The position numbers and the translations under genes were made by a program. The notes under the pieces were generated by a model. That model saw only the letters and a program-made list of their open reading frames with translations. It searched no databases and was not told where the DNA came from. 5,444 nt of DNA from a bacterium (GTDB taxonomy: Bacteria > Bacillota_I > Bacilli_A > RF39 > UBA660): the NCBI GenBank assembly GCA_029012525.1, contig JAQXMG010000055.1, positions 1 to 5,444 of the forward strand, in the 5' to 3' direction. This document shows, piece by piece, positions 1-5,188 of the stretch (its first letter is position 1; each line of letters starts with the position of its first letter).

Positions 1-538
1 TACTTAAGTCATTTATTAAGCTTCTTATATAAAATCCTTTACTTACAACAACATTAAAATATAAAGTATCATCAATAAGTTTAATATTTGTTATAGAATA
101 TAACTCTACTTCTTTTTTAGGCAATATAACTTTTTCGTTACATCTTGCATATTCATATAGTTTTTTTCCATTTACTTTAACTGCAGAATAAATTGGTACT
201 TCTTGATAATATCTTTTTTTAAATGATAATAAATCTTTTTTTAATTTATCAAAATCTATATTATTTGTTTGTTCTTCTTCTAAAATATTTCCTGTTATAT
301 CATAGGTATCGGTTTTTACTCCAAGTTTTACAGAAACTTCATATTCTTTTATTTCTTTATCCATAACTTTTTGAAACTTAGTATATTTTCCAACTCCTAA
401 AATAAGAAGTCCTGTTGCCATTGGATCAAGTGTTCCAAAATGTCCAACTTTTTTAGTATTAAGATATTTTCCTACAATATTTACAACATCCCTTGATGTA
501 TAATTTTTTTCTTTATTTATAAGTAATATTCCATCCAT
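1..538 (-). CDS. truB: tRNA pseudouridine(55) synthase TruB, N-terminal 179 residues (runs off left edge)
   Basis: TruB converts uridine 55 of the T-loop of tRNAs to pseudouridine. The reading frame is open from an ATG at 538 to the window edge. Family motifs seen in order: GHFGTLDP at residues 32-39, whose Asp38 is the catalytic aspartate by family knowledge; KEYEVSVKLGVKTDTYD; VPIYSAVKVNGKKLYEYAR; and KGFYIRSLINDLS at 167-179. About 110 C-terminal residues of a usual ~290-300 should lie beyond position 1. The start is supported by an AGGTGG ribosome binding site at 545-550, 6 bases upstream, and by the typical MDGILLINK beginning. It lies 183 bases after rbfA, separated by terminator-like hairpins, so it may be partly uncoupled from the upstream operon. 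No convincing promoter of its own was found in the gap. ribF often follows in relatives, but this cannot be seen here. Confidence 0.96.
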   Translation of the reverse strand, partial: MDGILLINKEKNYTSRDVVNIVGKYLNTKKVGHFGTLDPMATGLLILGVGKYTKFQKVMDKEIKEYEVSVKLGVKTDTYDITGNILEEEQTNNIDFDKLKKDLLSFKKRYYQEVPIYSAVKVNGKKLYEYARCNEKVILPKKEVELYSITNIKLIDDTLYFNVVVSKGFYIRSLINDLS

Positions 539-544
539 AATATT

Positions 545-550
545 CCACCT
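545..550 (-). promoter_or_regulatory. truB ribosome binding site
   Basis: AGGTGG lies 6 bases before the truB ATG. It fixes the start at 538 and shows truB has its own initiation signal and does not depend on coupling to rbfA, whose stop is 183 bases away. Confidence 0.8.
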
Positions 551-561
551 AAAGATATCTT

Positions 562-596
562 AAAATAAAAAAAGAAGAAAATCAATTCTTCTTTTT
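562..596 (-). terminator. Terminator- or attenuator-like hairpin in front of truB
   Basis: On the minus strand an 11-base arm (586-596, AAAAAGAAGAA) pairs with 569-579 around a 6-base loop. It runs into T7-A-T4 at 562-573. The shape is that of an intrinsic terminator, but only two pairs are G-C, so the stem is weak and may need NusA or be leaky. It ends about 11 bases upstream of the truB ribosome binding site, so it could act as an attenuator of truB as well as the end of the upstream operon. Confidence 0.45.
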
Positions 597-644
597 CATA
601 ATTTTTAATTTTTAATATCACATTTGATACAACATTTATTCAGT

Positions 645-713
645 CATTTTACAAAAAAAGCAAATTTCATTTTACATTTTGAGCAAATTTTATTTTACAA
701 AAAAAGACAAAAA
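645..713. repeat. 23-base tandem repeat in the rbfA-truB gap
   Basis: ATTTTACA recurs at exactly 23-base intervals, with units starting at 645, 668 and 691. Units 1 and 2 share CATTTTACA at their start and GCAAATTT at their end. Unit 3 begins TATTTTACA and then degenerates. The 10-mer ACAAAAAAAG occurs at 651-660, 697-706 and 707-716. On the minus strand each full T7 block follows AAATTTGC or TTTTGTC. No coding potential is visible. It looks like replication-slippage expansion of spacer DNA. Confidence 0.7.
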
Positions 714-736
714 AAGAAGAATTACTCTTCTTCTTT
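706..736 (-). terminator. Terminator-like hairpin overlapping the rbfA stop
   Basis: On the minus strand AAAGAAGAA (728-736), inside the last codons of rbfA, pairs with TTCTTCTTT (713-721) around a 6-base loop that contains the stop codon. T-rich DNA follows (T7 then GTC then T7). The 9-pair stem has only two G-C pairs, so it is a weak intrinsic terminator at best. The Glu-rich tail of RbfA (KEEE) is encoded in the ascending arm, so part of the symmetry may reflect GAA/GAG codons alone. Confidence 0.4.
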
Positions 737-1066
737 ATGTAATTCTTCGATTAATTTATCAATATTTTGTCCATATTCATAAGAATTGTCATAATGAAAA
801 CTTATTTGTGGCATTTTTCTAATATCTATTCTTTTGGATAATTCAAGTTCAATAAAATTAGCTGCTTTATTTAAAGAATTTATAACTTCTTCTTTATCAC
901 CTTTAAGATTAGTAAAATATACTTTAGCAAAGGATAAATCATTTGTTACATCACATCCTGTAATAGTTACAAATTTAGCAAGTGGTTCTTTTACTTCTTC
1001 ACTTAAGATATGGCTTATTTCTCTTGCAAAAGTACTACCAATTTTTTTAGTTTTTATCTCATTCAT
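722..1066 (-). CDS. rbfA: 30S ribosome-binding factor RbfA
   Basis: RbfA binds immature 30S subunits near helix 1 and the decoding centre and assists late maturation of 16S rRNA, including at low temperature. The 114-residue product has the usual length (about 117 in Bacillus subtilis) and the single KH-like fold family pattern: an N-terminal helix with RE(I)..IL..E, then FVTITGCDVTNDLSFAKVYF (32-51), then a helix-rich core, then the terminal SYEYGQNIDKLIEEL (95-109). The kink that is normally A-x-G in this family reads A68-A69-N70 here, so the glycine is replaced by asparagine. The ATG overlaps the infB stop in an ATGA arrangement, and GAGG at 1074-1077 lies 7 bases upstream, so the start is secure and coupled translation is likely. 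The C-terminal tail is acidic (KEEE). Confidence 0.95.
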   Translation of the reverse strand: MNEIKTKKIGSTFAREISHILSEEVKEPLAKFVTITGCDVTNDLSFAKVYFTNLKGDKEEVINSLNKAANFIELELSKRIDIRKMPQISFHYDNSYEYGQNIDKLIEELHKEEE

Positions 1067-3153
1067 CTTTTTACCTCTACAAGTTCATAAGCTTCAATTA
1101 TATCTTGTTCTTTTATATCGCTATAATTTTCTAAAGTAATACCACAATCAAGTCCTTTTTTAACTTCATTTGCTTTATCTTTTTCTCTTTGTAGACTTGC
1201 TATTTTACCATCGTATATTATAACTCCATCTCTAATCAATCTAGCTTTAGAATTAGATTTTATAACACCATCAATAACATGAGAACCTGCAATTTGACCA
1301 ACCTTAGAAAATTTAAAGATTTGTCTTACTTCAGCTTGTCCTAGAACCTTTTCTTCAAATTCAGGGTCTAACATACCTTTTATAGCTTGTTCTAATTCTT
1401 CAATTATCTTATAAATAATTGTATGCATTCTAAGTTCTACATTATGTTCTTTGGCGAATTCTATTGTTTTATTATCTGGTCTTATATTAAATCCATAAAT
1501 AATTGCATTAGAAGCATTAGCAAGTAAAATATCACTATCAGTAATTGATCCAACACCACTTCTTATAACATCAACCTTTACGCCATCAATATTAATTTTA
1601 GCTAAAGAATTTTTTACTGCTTCCTCAGATCCCTTAACATCTGTTTTTAAGACAACATTAATTCTTTTAGCTCCTTCTTGTACTTTATTAAATAAATCAT
1701 CTAATGTCATACCATTTCTATTAGTATTGGCTTCTTTACTTCTTGTTTTTCTCTCATCAGATATTCTTCTTGCCTCTTTTTCTGTTTCAAAAGCCATAAA
1801 TTTATCACCTGCAACAGGAAGTTCTGATAAACCTGTTATTTCAACTGGTGTTGATGGTGTAGCTTGAGAAATATTTTCTCCTCTATCATTTTTTAAAGTT
1901 CTAACTTTACCATAGAAATTACCAACAACAATTGGATCTCCAAGTCTTAAAGTACCATTTTGAATAAGTAAAGTACAAATACTTCCAATGTTTTTATCTA
2001 GTCTTGCTTCAACAACAGAACCTGTAGCATATCTATTTGGATTTGCTTTTAATTCATTCATCTCCGCTACTAAAAGGATATTTTCTAATAACTCATTAAT
2101 TCCTTCTTTAGTAACACAAGAAATCTTATTAACTAAAACATCTCCACCCCAAATCTCTGGAGTTAAATTATATTCCATCATTTCTTGTAATACTCTATCC
2201 GGATTAGCATTTGGCAAATCCATTTTATTAATAGCAATAATTATTGGAACACCTGCAGCTTTGGCATGATCAATTGCTTCAACTGTTTGTGGTTTTATTC
2301 CATCTACTGCTGATACTACAATTACAACAATATCAGTAATAGATGCTCCTCTTGCCCTCATTTCAGTAAAAGCAGCATGTCCTGGGGTATCAATAAATGT
2401 AATTAATTTATCATTAACGCTTACTTGATAAGCACCAATTGCTTGAGTAATACCACCTGCTTCTCCACTTACTACATTACTTTTTCTAATAACATCTAAA
2501 AGTGAAGTTTTTCCATGATCTACATGTCCCATTATAGTAACAACTGGAGGTCTATTAACTAGGTCTTCTTCTTTGTCAACTATTTCATACTCTTCAAAAT
2601 TTACAATATCTCTAGTTTCTTCTTTTTTTAACTCTTTATTATAATCAACGACAACTAATTCTGCAGTTTCATAATCAAGACTTTGATTAATATTTACAAT
2701 AACTCCTAAATTAAATAATTTTTTAATTATTTCCATTGGATTAACATTTAAAGCATCGCCTAAATCTTTAACAGTCATAGCATCTTTGTATAAAACAATT
2801 TTTTCATCAATTTCATTTGTATTATCTTGTAGTTTTTCTTTGTTTTTATACATTTTCTTTTTTTCTTGTTTATATTTATTATTGTCTTCTTTTACTTTAT
2901 TAGAAATTGTTTTTGGTTTCATTTTATCTTTAGTTGTCTCATCAATTTTCAATTCTTTTAAAGTTTCTTCTTCAAAGAAATTTTCTTCTTCAATTAAATC
3001 TTCACTATCTAATTCCTCATCTAGCATAATGATATCGTCTTCACTTAGCATATCATCTTCACTATTTACAGGAATATTTAATTTATCACATAATTTTAAT
3101 ATATGAGACACGCTAACAGAAACATCTTTTGCATATTCAGTAACACTCATCAT
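1063..3153 (-). CDS. infB: Translation initiation factor IF-2
   Basis: IF2 is the GTPase that recruits formyl-Met-tRNA to the 30S subunit and promotes subunit joining. From the ATG at 3153 it has 696 residues (716 in Bacillus subtilis). Domains in order: a first IF2-N module (~1-48, VTEYAKDVSVSVSHILKLCDKL), an acidic then lysine-rich linker (~45-120), a second IF2-N module (~124-170), the G domain with G1 GHVDHGKT (209-216), switch region GGITQAIGAYQV, G3 DTPGH (255-259) and G4 NKMD (309-312), then the beta-barrel domain and the C-terminal initiator-tRNA binding region ending IKEQDIIEAYELVEVKR. The usual SAK at G5 is replaced by SCV. An upstream ATG at 3171 overlaps the ylxR stop (TAATG), but I prefer 3153 because GAGGTGA is correctly spaced before it. 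The next ATG, at 3150, is possible but worse spaced. The gene ends in TGA, which overlaps the rbfA start. Confidence 0.97.
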   Translation of the reverse strand: MMSVTEYAKDVSVSVSHILKLCDKLNIPVNSEDDMLSEDDIIMLDEELDSEDLIEEENFFEEETLKELKIDETTKDKMKPKTISNKVKEDNNKYKQEKKKMYKNKEKLQDNTNEIDEKIVLYKDAMTVKDLGDALNVNPMEIIKKLFNLGVIVNINQSLDYETAELVVVDYNKELKKEETRDIVNFEEYEIVDKEEDLVNRPPVVTIMGHVDHGKTSLLDVIRKSNVVSGEAGGITQAIGAYQVSVNDKLITFIDTPGHAAFTEMRARGASITDIVVIVVSAVDGIKPQTVEAIDHAKAAGVPIIIAINKMDLPNANPDRVLQEMMEYNLTPEIWGGDVLVNKISCVTKEGINELLENILLVAEMNELKANPNRYATGSVVEARLDKNIGSICTLLIQNGTLRLGDPIVVGNFYGKVRTLKNDRGENISQATPSTPVEITGLSELPVAGDKFMAFETEKEARRISDERKTRSKEANTNRNGMTLDDLFNKVQEGAKRINVVLKTDVKGSEEAVKNSLAKINIDGVKVDVIRSGVGSITDSDILLANASNAIIYGFNIRPDNKTIEFAKEHNVELRMHTIIYKIIEELEQAIKGMLDPEFEEKVLGQAEVRQIFKFSKVGQIAGSHVIDGVIKSNSKARLIRDGVIIYDGKIASLQREKDKANEVKKGLDCGITLENYSDIKEQDIIEAYELVEVKR

Positions 3154-3158
3154 TAAAA

Positions 3159-3165
3159 TCACCTC
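3159..3165 (-). promoter_or_regulatory. infB ribosome binding site that decides the start
   Basis: GAGGTGA matches the anti-Shine-Dalgarno end of 16S rRNA, and its GAGG core is 8 bases before the ATG at 3153. The upstream ATG at 3171 would place this site inside the coding sequence, so 3153 is favoured. Ribosomes finishing ylxR at 3171 would reach it directly. Confidence 0.75.
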
Positions 3166-3170
3166 TTTCA

Positions 3171-3428
3171 TTATATATTTTTAATTAATTCATCATATAT
3201 AGAATCAGGTACAACGACGTCTAAAACCCTATCAAGTATTTTAGTTTTTTTTGCTTTTAATATTACATCTTCATCTTTTTTTAAATAAGCCCCACGTCCA
3301 TTTTGTTTTAAAGTATAATCAACTACTACTTCTTTATCAGGTGTTCTTAAAACTCTAAAAAGGTCTTTTTTTTCACACTTTTCGTGACTAACAACGCATG
3401 TTCTTAAAGGAATTTTTTTAGGTTTCAT
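3171..3428 (-). CDS. ylxR: YlxR family RNA-binding protein (RnpM, RNase P modulator)
   Basis: This 85-residue basic protein is a clear YlxR (DUF448) member. It opens MKPKKIPLRTCVVSHEK, with Cys11 in the usual CVV context, and carries the family signature NGRGAYL (43-49) followed by KAKKTKIL. YlxR has been reported in Bacillus subtilis to bind the RNA subunit of RNase P and modulate its activity, hence the name RnpM. That role is taken from the family and not shown by this sequence. The start codon overlaps the nusA stop by one base (TAATG), and no strong ribosome binding site precedes it, so translation probably depends on nusA. It sits directly before infB. The L7Ae-like gene ylxQ, which lies between them in Bacillus, is missing. 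Confidence 0.93.
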   Translation of the reverse strand: MKPKKIPLRTCVVSHEKCEKKDLFRVLRTPDKEVVVDYTLKQNGRGAYLKKDEDVILKAKKTKILDRVLDVVVPDSIYDELIKNI

Positions 3429-4564
3429 TATTTAATTGTTATTCCCATTTCTTGTACTTGTTCACTTGTTTTTACATCAATTTTGTATTTAGTTAGTCTA
3501 CTTGCAAGTCTTACATTTGAACCTTTTTTGCCTAATGCTAATGAGAAATCTTCTCCATCTGCTATAGCAAGAGCTTCTTGTTTTTTTGGATCTAGAATAA
3601 ATACTCTAACGTTTTTAGCAGGACTTAAACTATTTTTAATATATGTTTCTTTATCTTCATCATATTTTATAATATCTAGTTTTTCTCCATTTAGTTCTTT
3701 TATTATATTAGATATTCTTGAACCTTTTTCACCAATACAACAACCAATTGGATCAATATTAGCATATTCAGAAAATACAGATACTTTACTTCTAACACCC
3801 GGATCTCTTGCAACACCATAAATAACGACTGAACCATCTGCCAATTCTGGTATTTCAAGTTCGAATAATCTTTTTACAAAATTAGGATGTCTTCTTGTAA
3901 GTAAAATAATTGTTCCTTTATTATTGCTATCCACTTTAGAAACATAAGCTTTAACACTTGAACCCATTTCTATTTTTTCATCGCCAATTAATTCTTTTTT
4001 AGATAAAATTCCATTAGTTCTTCCTAAGTTAATATAATAGTTTCCTTCATCTTCTAATTCTGCAACACCTTGAACTAATTCTCCTTCTTTATCTTTAAAT
4101 TCACTAATTAAGCTTTCTCTTTCAGCTTCTCTAATTTTTTGAATTACAACTTGTTTAGCAGTACTTGCAGCAACTCTTCCAAAATCATGTGGTGTTACTT
4201 CAGTATCAACAGTATCTCCTAATTCATATCTTTTATCAATTTTTCTAGCATCTTCTAGAGATATTTTAATTTCTTCAGGTGCAACATTATATTTTGGTTT
4301 ATTTTTTACAATAACTTCACCATTTTCATCTAATTCTTCCTCTTCATCATCTTCAGCGTAAATGTCTTCAACTACAGTCTTATAAGAATATACCTTAATC
4401 TCTCCAGTTTCTTTGTTAATTACAACTTTACAATTTGGTTTTCCATAATGTTTTTTATATGCAGATGTAAGAGCAAGTTCCATAGCATCAAAAATAGTTT
4501 CTCTATCAATATGCTTTTCTTCTTCAAGTATTTTTACTGCTTTTAAAAATTCATCACTATTCAT
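3428..4564 (-). CDS. nusA: Transcription termination/antitermination factor NusA
   Basis: NusA binds RNA polymerase and nascent RNA and controls pausing, intrinsic termination and rRNA antitermination. From the ATG at 4564 the protein has 378 residues (371 in Bacillus subtilis). Domains: N-terminal polymerase-binding domain (~1-130, NSDEFLKAVKILEEEKHIDRE), S1 (~150-222), KH1 with GEKG (278-281) and KH2 with GKKG (345-348). There is no C-terminal acidic repeat region, as usual in Bacillota. An acidic insertion of about 25 residues (~70-97, with DDEEEELDENGE) lies inside the N-terminal domain and is absent from my recollection of the Bacillus sequence. The frame is open 24 bases further up to an ATG at 4588, but the extra residues (MFMERRII) are unlike the family, and AAAGGAG is ideally placed for 4564. 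The gene overlaps rimP by 8 bases and ylxR by 1. Confidence 0.96.
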   Translation of the reverse strand: MNSDEFLKAVKILEEEKHIDRETIFDAMELALTSAYKKHYGKPNCKVVINKETGEIKVYSYKTVVEDIYAEDDEEEELDENGEVIVKNKPKYNVAPEEIKISLEDARKIDKRYELGDTVDTEVTPHDFGRVAASTAKQVVIQKIREAERESLISEFKDKEGELVQGVAELEDEGNYYINLGRTNGILSKKELIGDEKIEMGSSVKAYVSKVDSNNKGTIILLTRRHPNFVKRLFELEIPELADGSVVIYGVARDPGVRSKVSVFSEYANIDPIGCCIGEKGSRISNIIKELNGEKLDIIKYDEDKETYIKNSLSPAKNVRVFILDPKKQEALAIADGEDFSLALGKKGSNVRLASRLTKYKIDVKTSEQVQEMGITIK

Positions 4565-4799
4565 AATTATTCTCCTTTCCATAAACATCTAAAACATAAC
4601 TTTCAGACTTTTTAAAATTTTCTTCAACAATTGGATTAATTATCTTAGTAGCAGAAACGATTTTGTCGATATTAAAAGAATCTTCTCCTTCTAAAGCTAT
4701 CTCTAATTTGTTAGGTTTACCTTTTTTATAACTTATTTCAAAAACTTTAAAAGAAAGCTCTTCTAATTCTTTATCAATTAGTTTTTTCAAGTTATCCAT
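4557..4799 (-). CDS. rimP: Short RimP-like protein (N-terminal domain only)
   Basis: RimP assists early assembly of the 30S subunit, in particular around protein S12. Position (first gene before nusA) and sequence support the call: LIDKELEELSFKVFEISYKK matches the N-terminal alpha/beta domain, followed by NIDKIVSATKIINPIVEEN, the equivalent of the D-x-D/E-x-x-x-x-S-R-x-x segment, and ESYVLDV near the end. The protein is only 80 residues, against about 150 for the family. It stops (TAG) just where the conserved SSPGLDRPL motif should begin, and the whole Sm-like C-terminal domain is absent. The remaining DNA is nusA, so no frameshifted remnant is available. The start at 4799 has a perfect AAGGAGG 7 bases upstream. 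Either a domain-reduced RimP of this lineage or a decayed copy; the intact signals favour the first. Confidence 0.8.
   Translation of the reverse strand: MDNLKKLIDKELEELSFKVFEISYKKGKPNKLEIALEGEDSFNIDKIVSATKIINPIVEENFKKSESYVLDVYGKENNYE
4572..4578 (-). promoter_or_regulatory. nusA ribosome binding site that decides the start
   Basis: AAAGGAG lies 7 bases upstream of the ATG at 4564, inside the last codons of rimP. It supports the shorter NusA form over the upstream in-frame ATG at 4588, which has no such site. Confidence 0.85.
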
Positions 4800-4806
4800 T
4801 ATTTTA

Positions 4807-4813
4807 CCTCCTT
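4807..4813 (-). promoter_or_regulatory. rimP ribosome binding site
   Basis: AAGGAGG, a full match to the anti-Shine-Dalgarno core, lies 7 bases before the rimP ATG. It sits only 8 bases after the T-run of the leader hairpin, so folding or termination in the leader would directly affect its availability. Confidence 0.9.
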
Positions 4814-4819
4814 GTTAAT

Positions 4820-4843
4820 ATAAAAAGTGGGAAATTCCCACTT
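4820..4843 (-). terminator. Leader hairpin with T-run: putative attenuator of the rimP-nusA-infB operon
   Basis: On the minus strand AAGTGGG (4837-4843) pairs with CCCACTT (4825-4831) around a 5-base AATTT loop, extendable across the loop in DNA as a near-perfect palindrome. T5 (4822-4826) and then ATATT follow. This is the most GC-rich stem outside genes and is oriented as a terminator only on the minus strand. It lies between the promoter and the rimP ribosome binding site, starting within about 10 bases of the expected transcription start, so the terminated RNA would be about 30 bases. NusA-controlled leader attenuation of the nusA operon has been described in Bacillus subtilis. The parallel is inference. 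Confidence 0.72.
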
Positions 4844-4856
4844 CGTTGCTACAAGT

Positions 4857-4884
4857 ATTATAACACAAAAAACAAATTTGTAAA
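4857..4884 (-). promoter_or_regulatory. Sigma-A type promoter of the rimP-nusA-ylxR-infB-rbfA operon
   Basis: The -10 is a perfect TATAAT (4857-4862) with an extended TG motif one base upstream. The -35 is TTTACA (4879-4884), five of six to consensus, with a 16-base spacer. The expected start is near 4850, giving a leader of about 50 bases before rimP. Confidence 0.88.
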
Positions 4885-4886
4885 AT

Positions 4887-4902
4887 GTTTTTTTAAAAAA
4901 AC
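4887..4902. promoter_or_regulatory. A/T palindrome in UP-element position
   Basis: A perfect 16-base palindrome, G-T7-A7-C, begins two bases upstream of the -35, at about -37 to -52 from the presumed start. A- and T-tracts here fit an UP element contacted by the RNA polymerase alpha C-terminal domains, consistent with a strongly expressed operon. The role is inferred from position and composition only. Confidence 0.5.
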
Positions 4903-4965
4903 TCAAAAAATATATTATTATCAAAGATAAATTAACTAAACGCTGTTTAATTTTTTGATTATAAA

Positions 4966-5011
4966 TAATAAAAATCTTTCCAATTTGAAATCCAATTCAA
5001 ACTGGAAAGAT
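4966..5011 (-). terminator. Strong hairpin plus T-tract, probable minus-strand terminator
   Basis: Sixteen-base arms at 4974-4989 and 4996-5011 enclose the loop ATCCAA (plus strand). The single mismatch becomes a G-U pair only in RNA read from the minus strand, where TTTTTATTATTT follows directly. Both facts point to a functional RNA hairpin terminating transcription that comes from beyond 5011, most simply the gene ending at 5181, and insulating the rimP promoter. Confidence 0.75.
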
Positions 5012-5039
5012 ATATACTTTATTATCTTATTTTTTTATT

Positions 5040-5078
5040 TTTTCCAGTATTTCAAAATCCAGTTTGAAATATGGAAAA
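5040..5078. repeat. Long inverted repeat related to the 4974-5011 hairpin
   Basis: Arms 5040-5056 and 5063-5078 pair over 16 bases with one bulged G (5047), and the loop is ATCCAG. The element resembles its neighbour: both read TTTCCA(A/G)T, then TTT(G/C)AA, then a loop starting ATCCA, then a TGGAAA arm. No T-tract follows on the minus strand (A-rich instead), and only a weak one follows on the plus strand, so it is not a good intrinsic terminator by itself. Confidence 0.75.
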
Positions 5079-5151
5079 GTTTCTTACTATTTCTTACATT
5101 ACTTTTAAATAATTTATTTCTATTCTTCGTATTAGTGGGTTTTTTAGTGCT

Positions 5152-5188
5152 TTAACTAATTGTTAAACAAAATTTAACAATTAGTTAA
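5152..5188. repeat. Perfect 16-base inverted repeat at the stop codon of the 5444-end gene
   Basis: TTAACTAATTGTTAAA (5152-5167) is the exact reverse complement of 5173-5188, with the 5-base spacer CAAAA. The last codons and stop (TAA at 5181-5183) of the minus-strand gene lie inside one arm. Neither strand has a T-tract after it, so it does not look like an intrinsic terminator. It may be an mRNA 3'-end stabiliser, a protein-binding palindrome, or a cruciform downstream of a variable region. Confidence 0.85.

Larger units (their letters stand above)
4800..5180. other. Noncoding stretch between rimP and the 5444-end gene
   Basis: No credible gene is present on either strand. From the rimP side it holds the ribosome binding site, leader hairpin, promoter and A/T palindrome, about 70 bases of featureless AT-rich DNA (4903-4973), two related long hairpins (4974-5011, 5040-5078), about 70 bases with only a CACTAA direct repeat (near 5133-5150), and a perfect inverted repeat at 5152-5188. 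The plus-strand open frame across 4955-5155 starts at TTG, has no ribosome binding site and runs through both hairpins. Confidence 0.8.

Noticed and set aside
583..600. Tiny minus-strand reading frame MKKKN as a leader peptide before truB
   Set aside because: It has no ribosome binding site, and the sequence is the ascending arm of the hairpin, so the ATG is probably accidental.
539..640. Independent truB promoter
   Set aside because: Candidate hexamers such as TTGTAT and TATTAA are not at a usable spacing; in this AT-rich gap chance matches are expected.
834..1139. Plus-strand open frame of 101 codons
   Set aside because: It lies antisense to rbfA and the end of infB, has no ribosome binding site and no recognisable product.
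1988..2269. Plus-strand open frame of 93 codons
   Set aside because: It is antisense to the conserved GTPase region of infB, whose protein constraint explains the open frame.
2786..3106. Plus-strand Ser/Phe-rich open frame of 106 codons
   Set aside because: It is the complement of the Glu/Lys-rich linker of IF2; GAA/AAA codons read as TTC/TTT.
3483..3821. Plus-strand open frame of 112 codons
   Set aside because: It is antisense to the KH domains of NusA and has no supporting signals.
1..4799. Mycoplasma-type code with TGA as tryptophan
   Set aside because: infB ends in TGA, which overlaps the rbfA start, and the tryptophan of IF2 (EIWGG) is TGG.
4931..4958. Possible plus-strand terminator (TAAAC-GCT-GTTTA followed by A-T6)
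   Set aside because: The stem is only five pairs and no plus-strand gene exists upstream to terminate.
4955..5155. Plus-strand open frame of 66 codons, Phe/Leu-rich and membrane-like
   Set aside because: It begins with TTG without a ribosome binding site and crosses two long hairpins. Phe, Leu and Ile richness is what T-rich DNA gives by chance.
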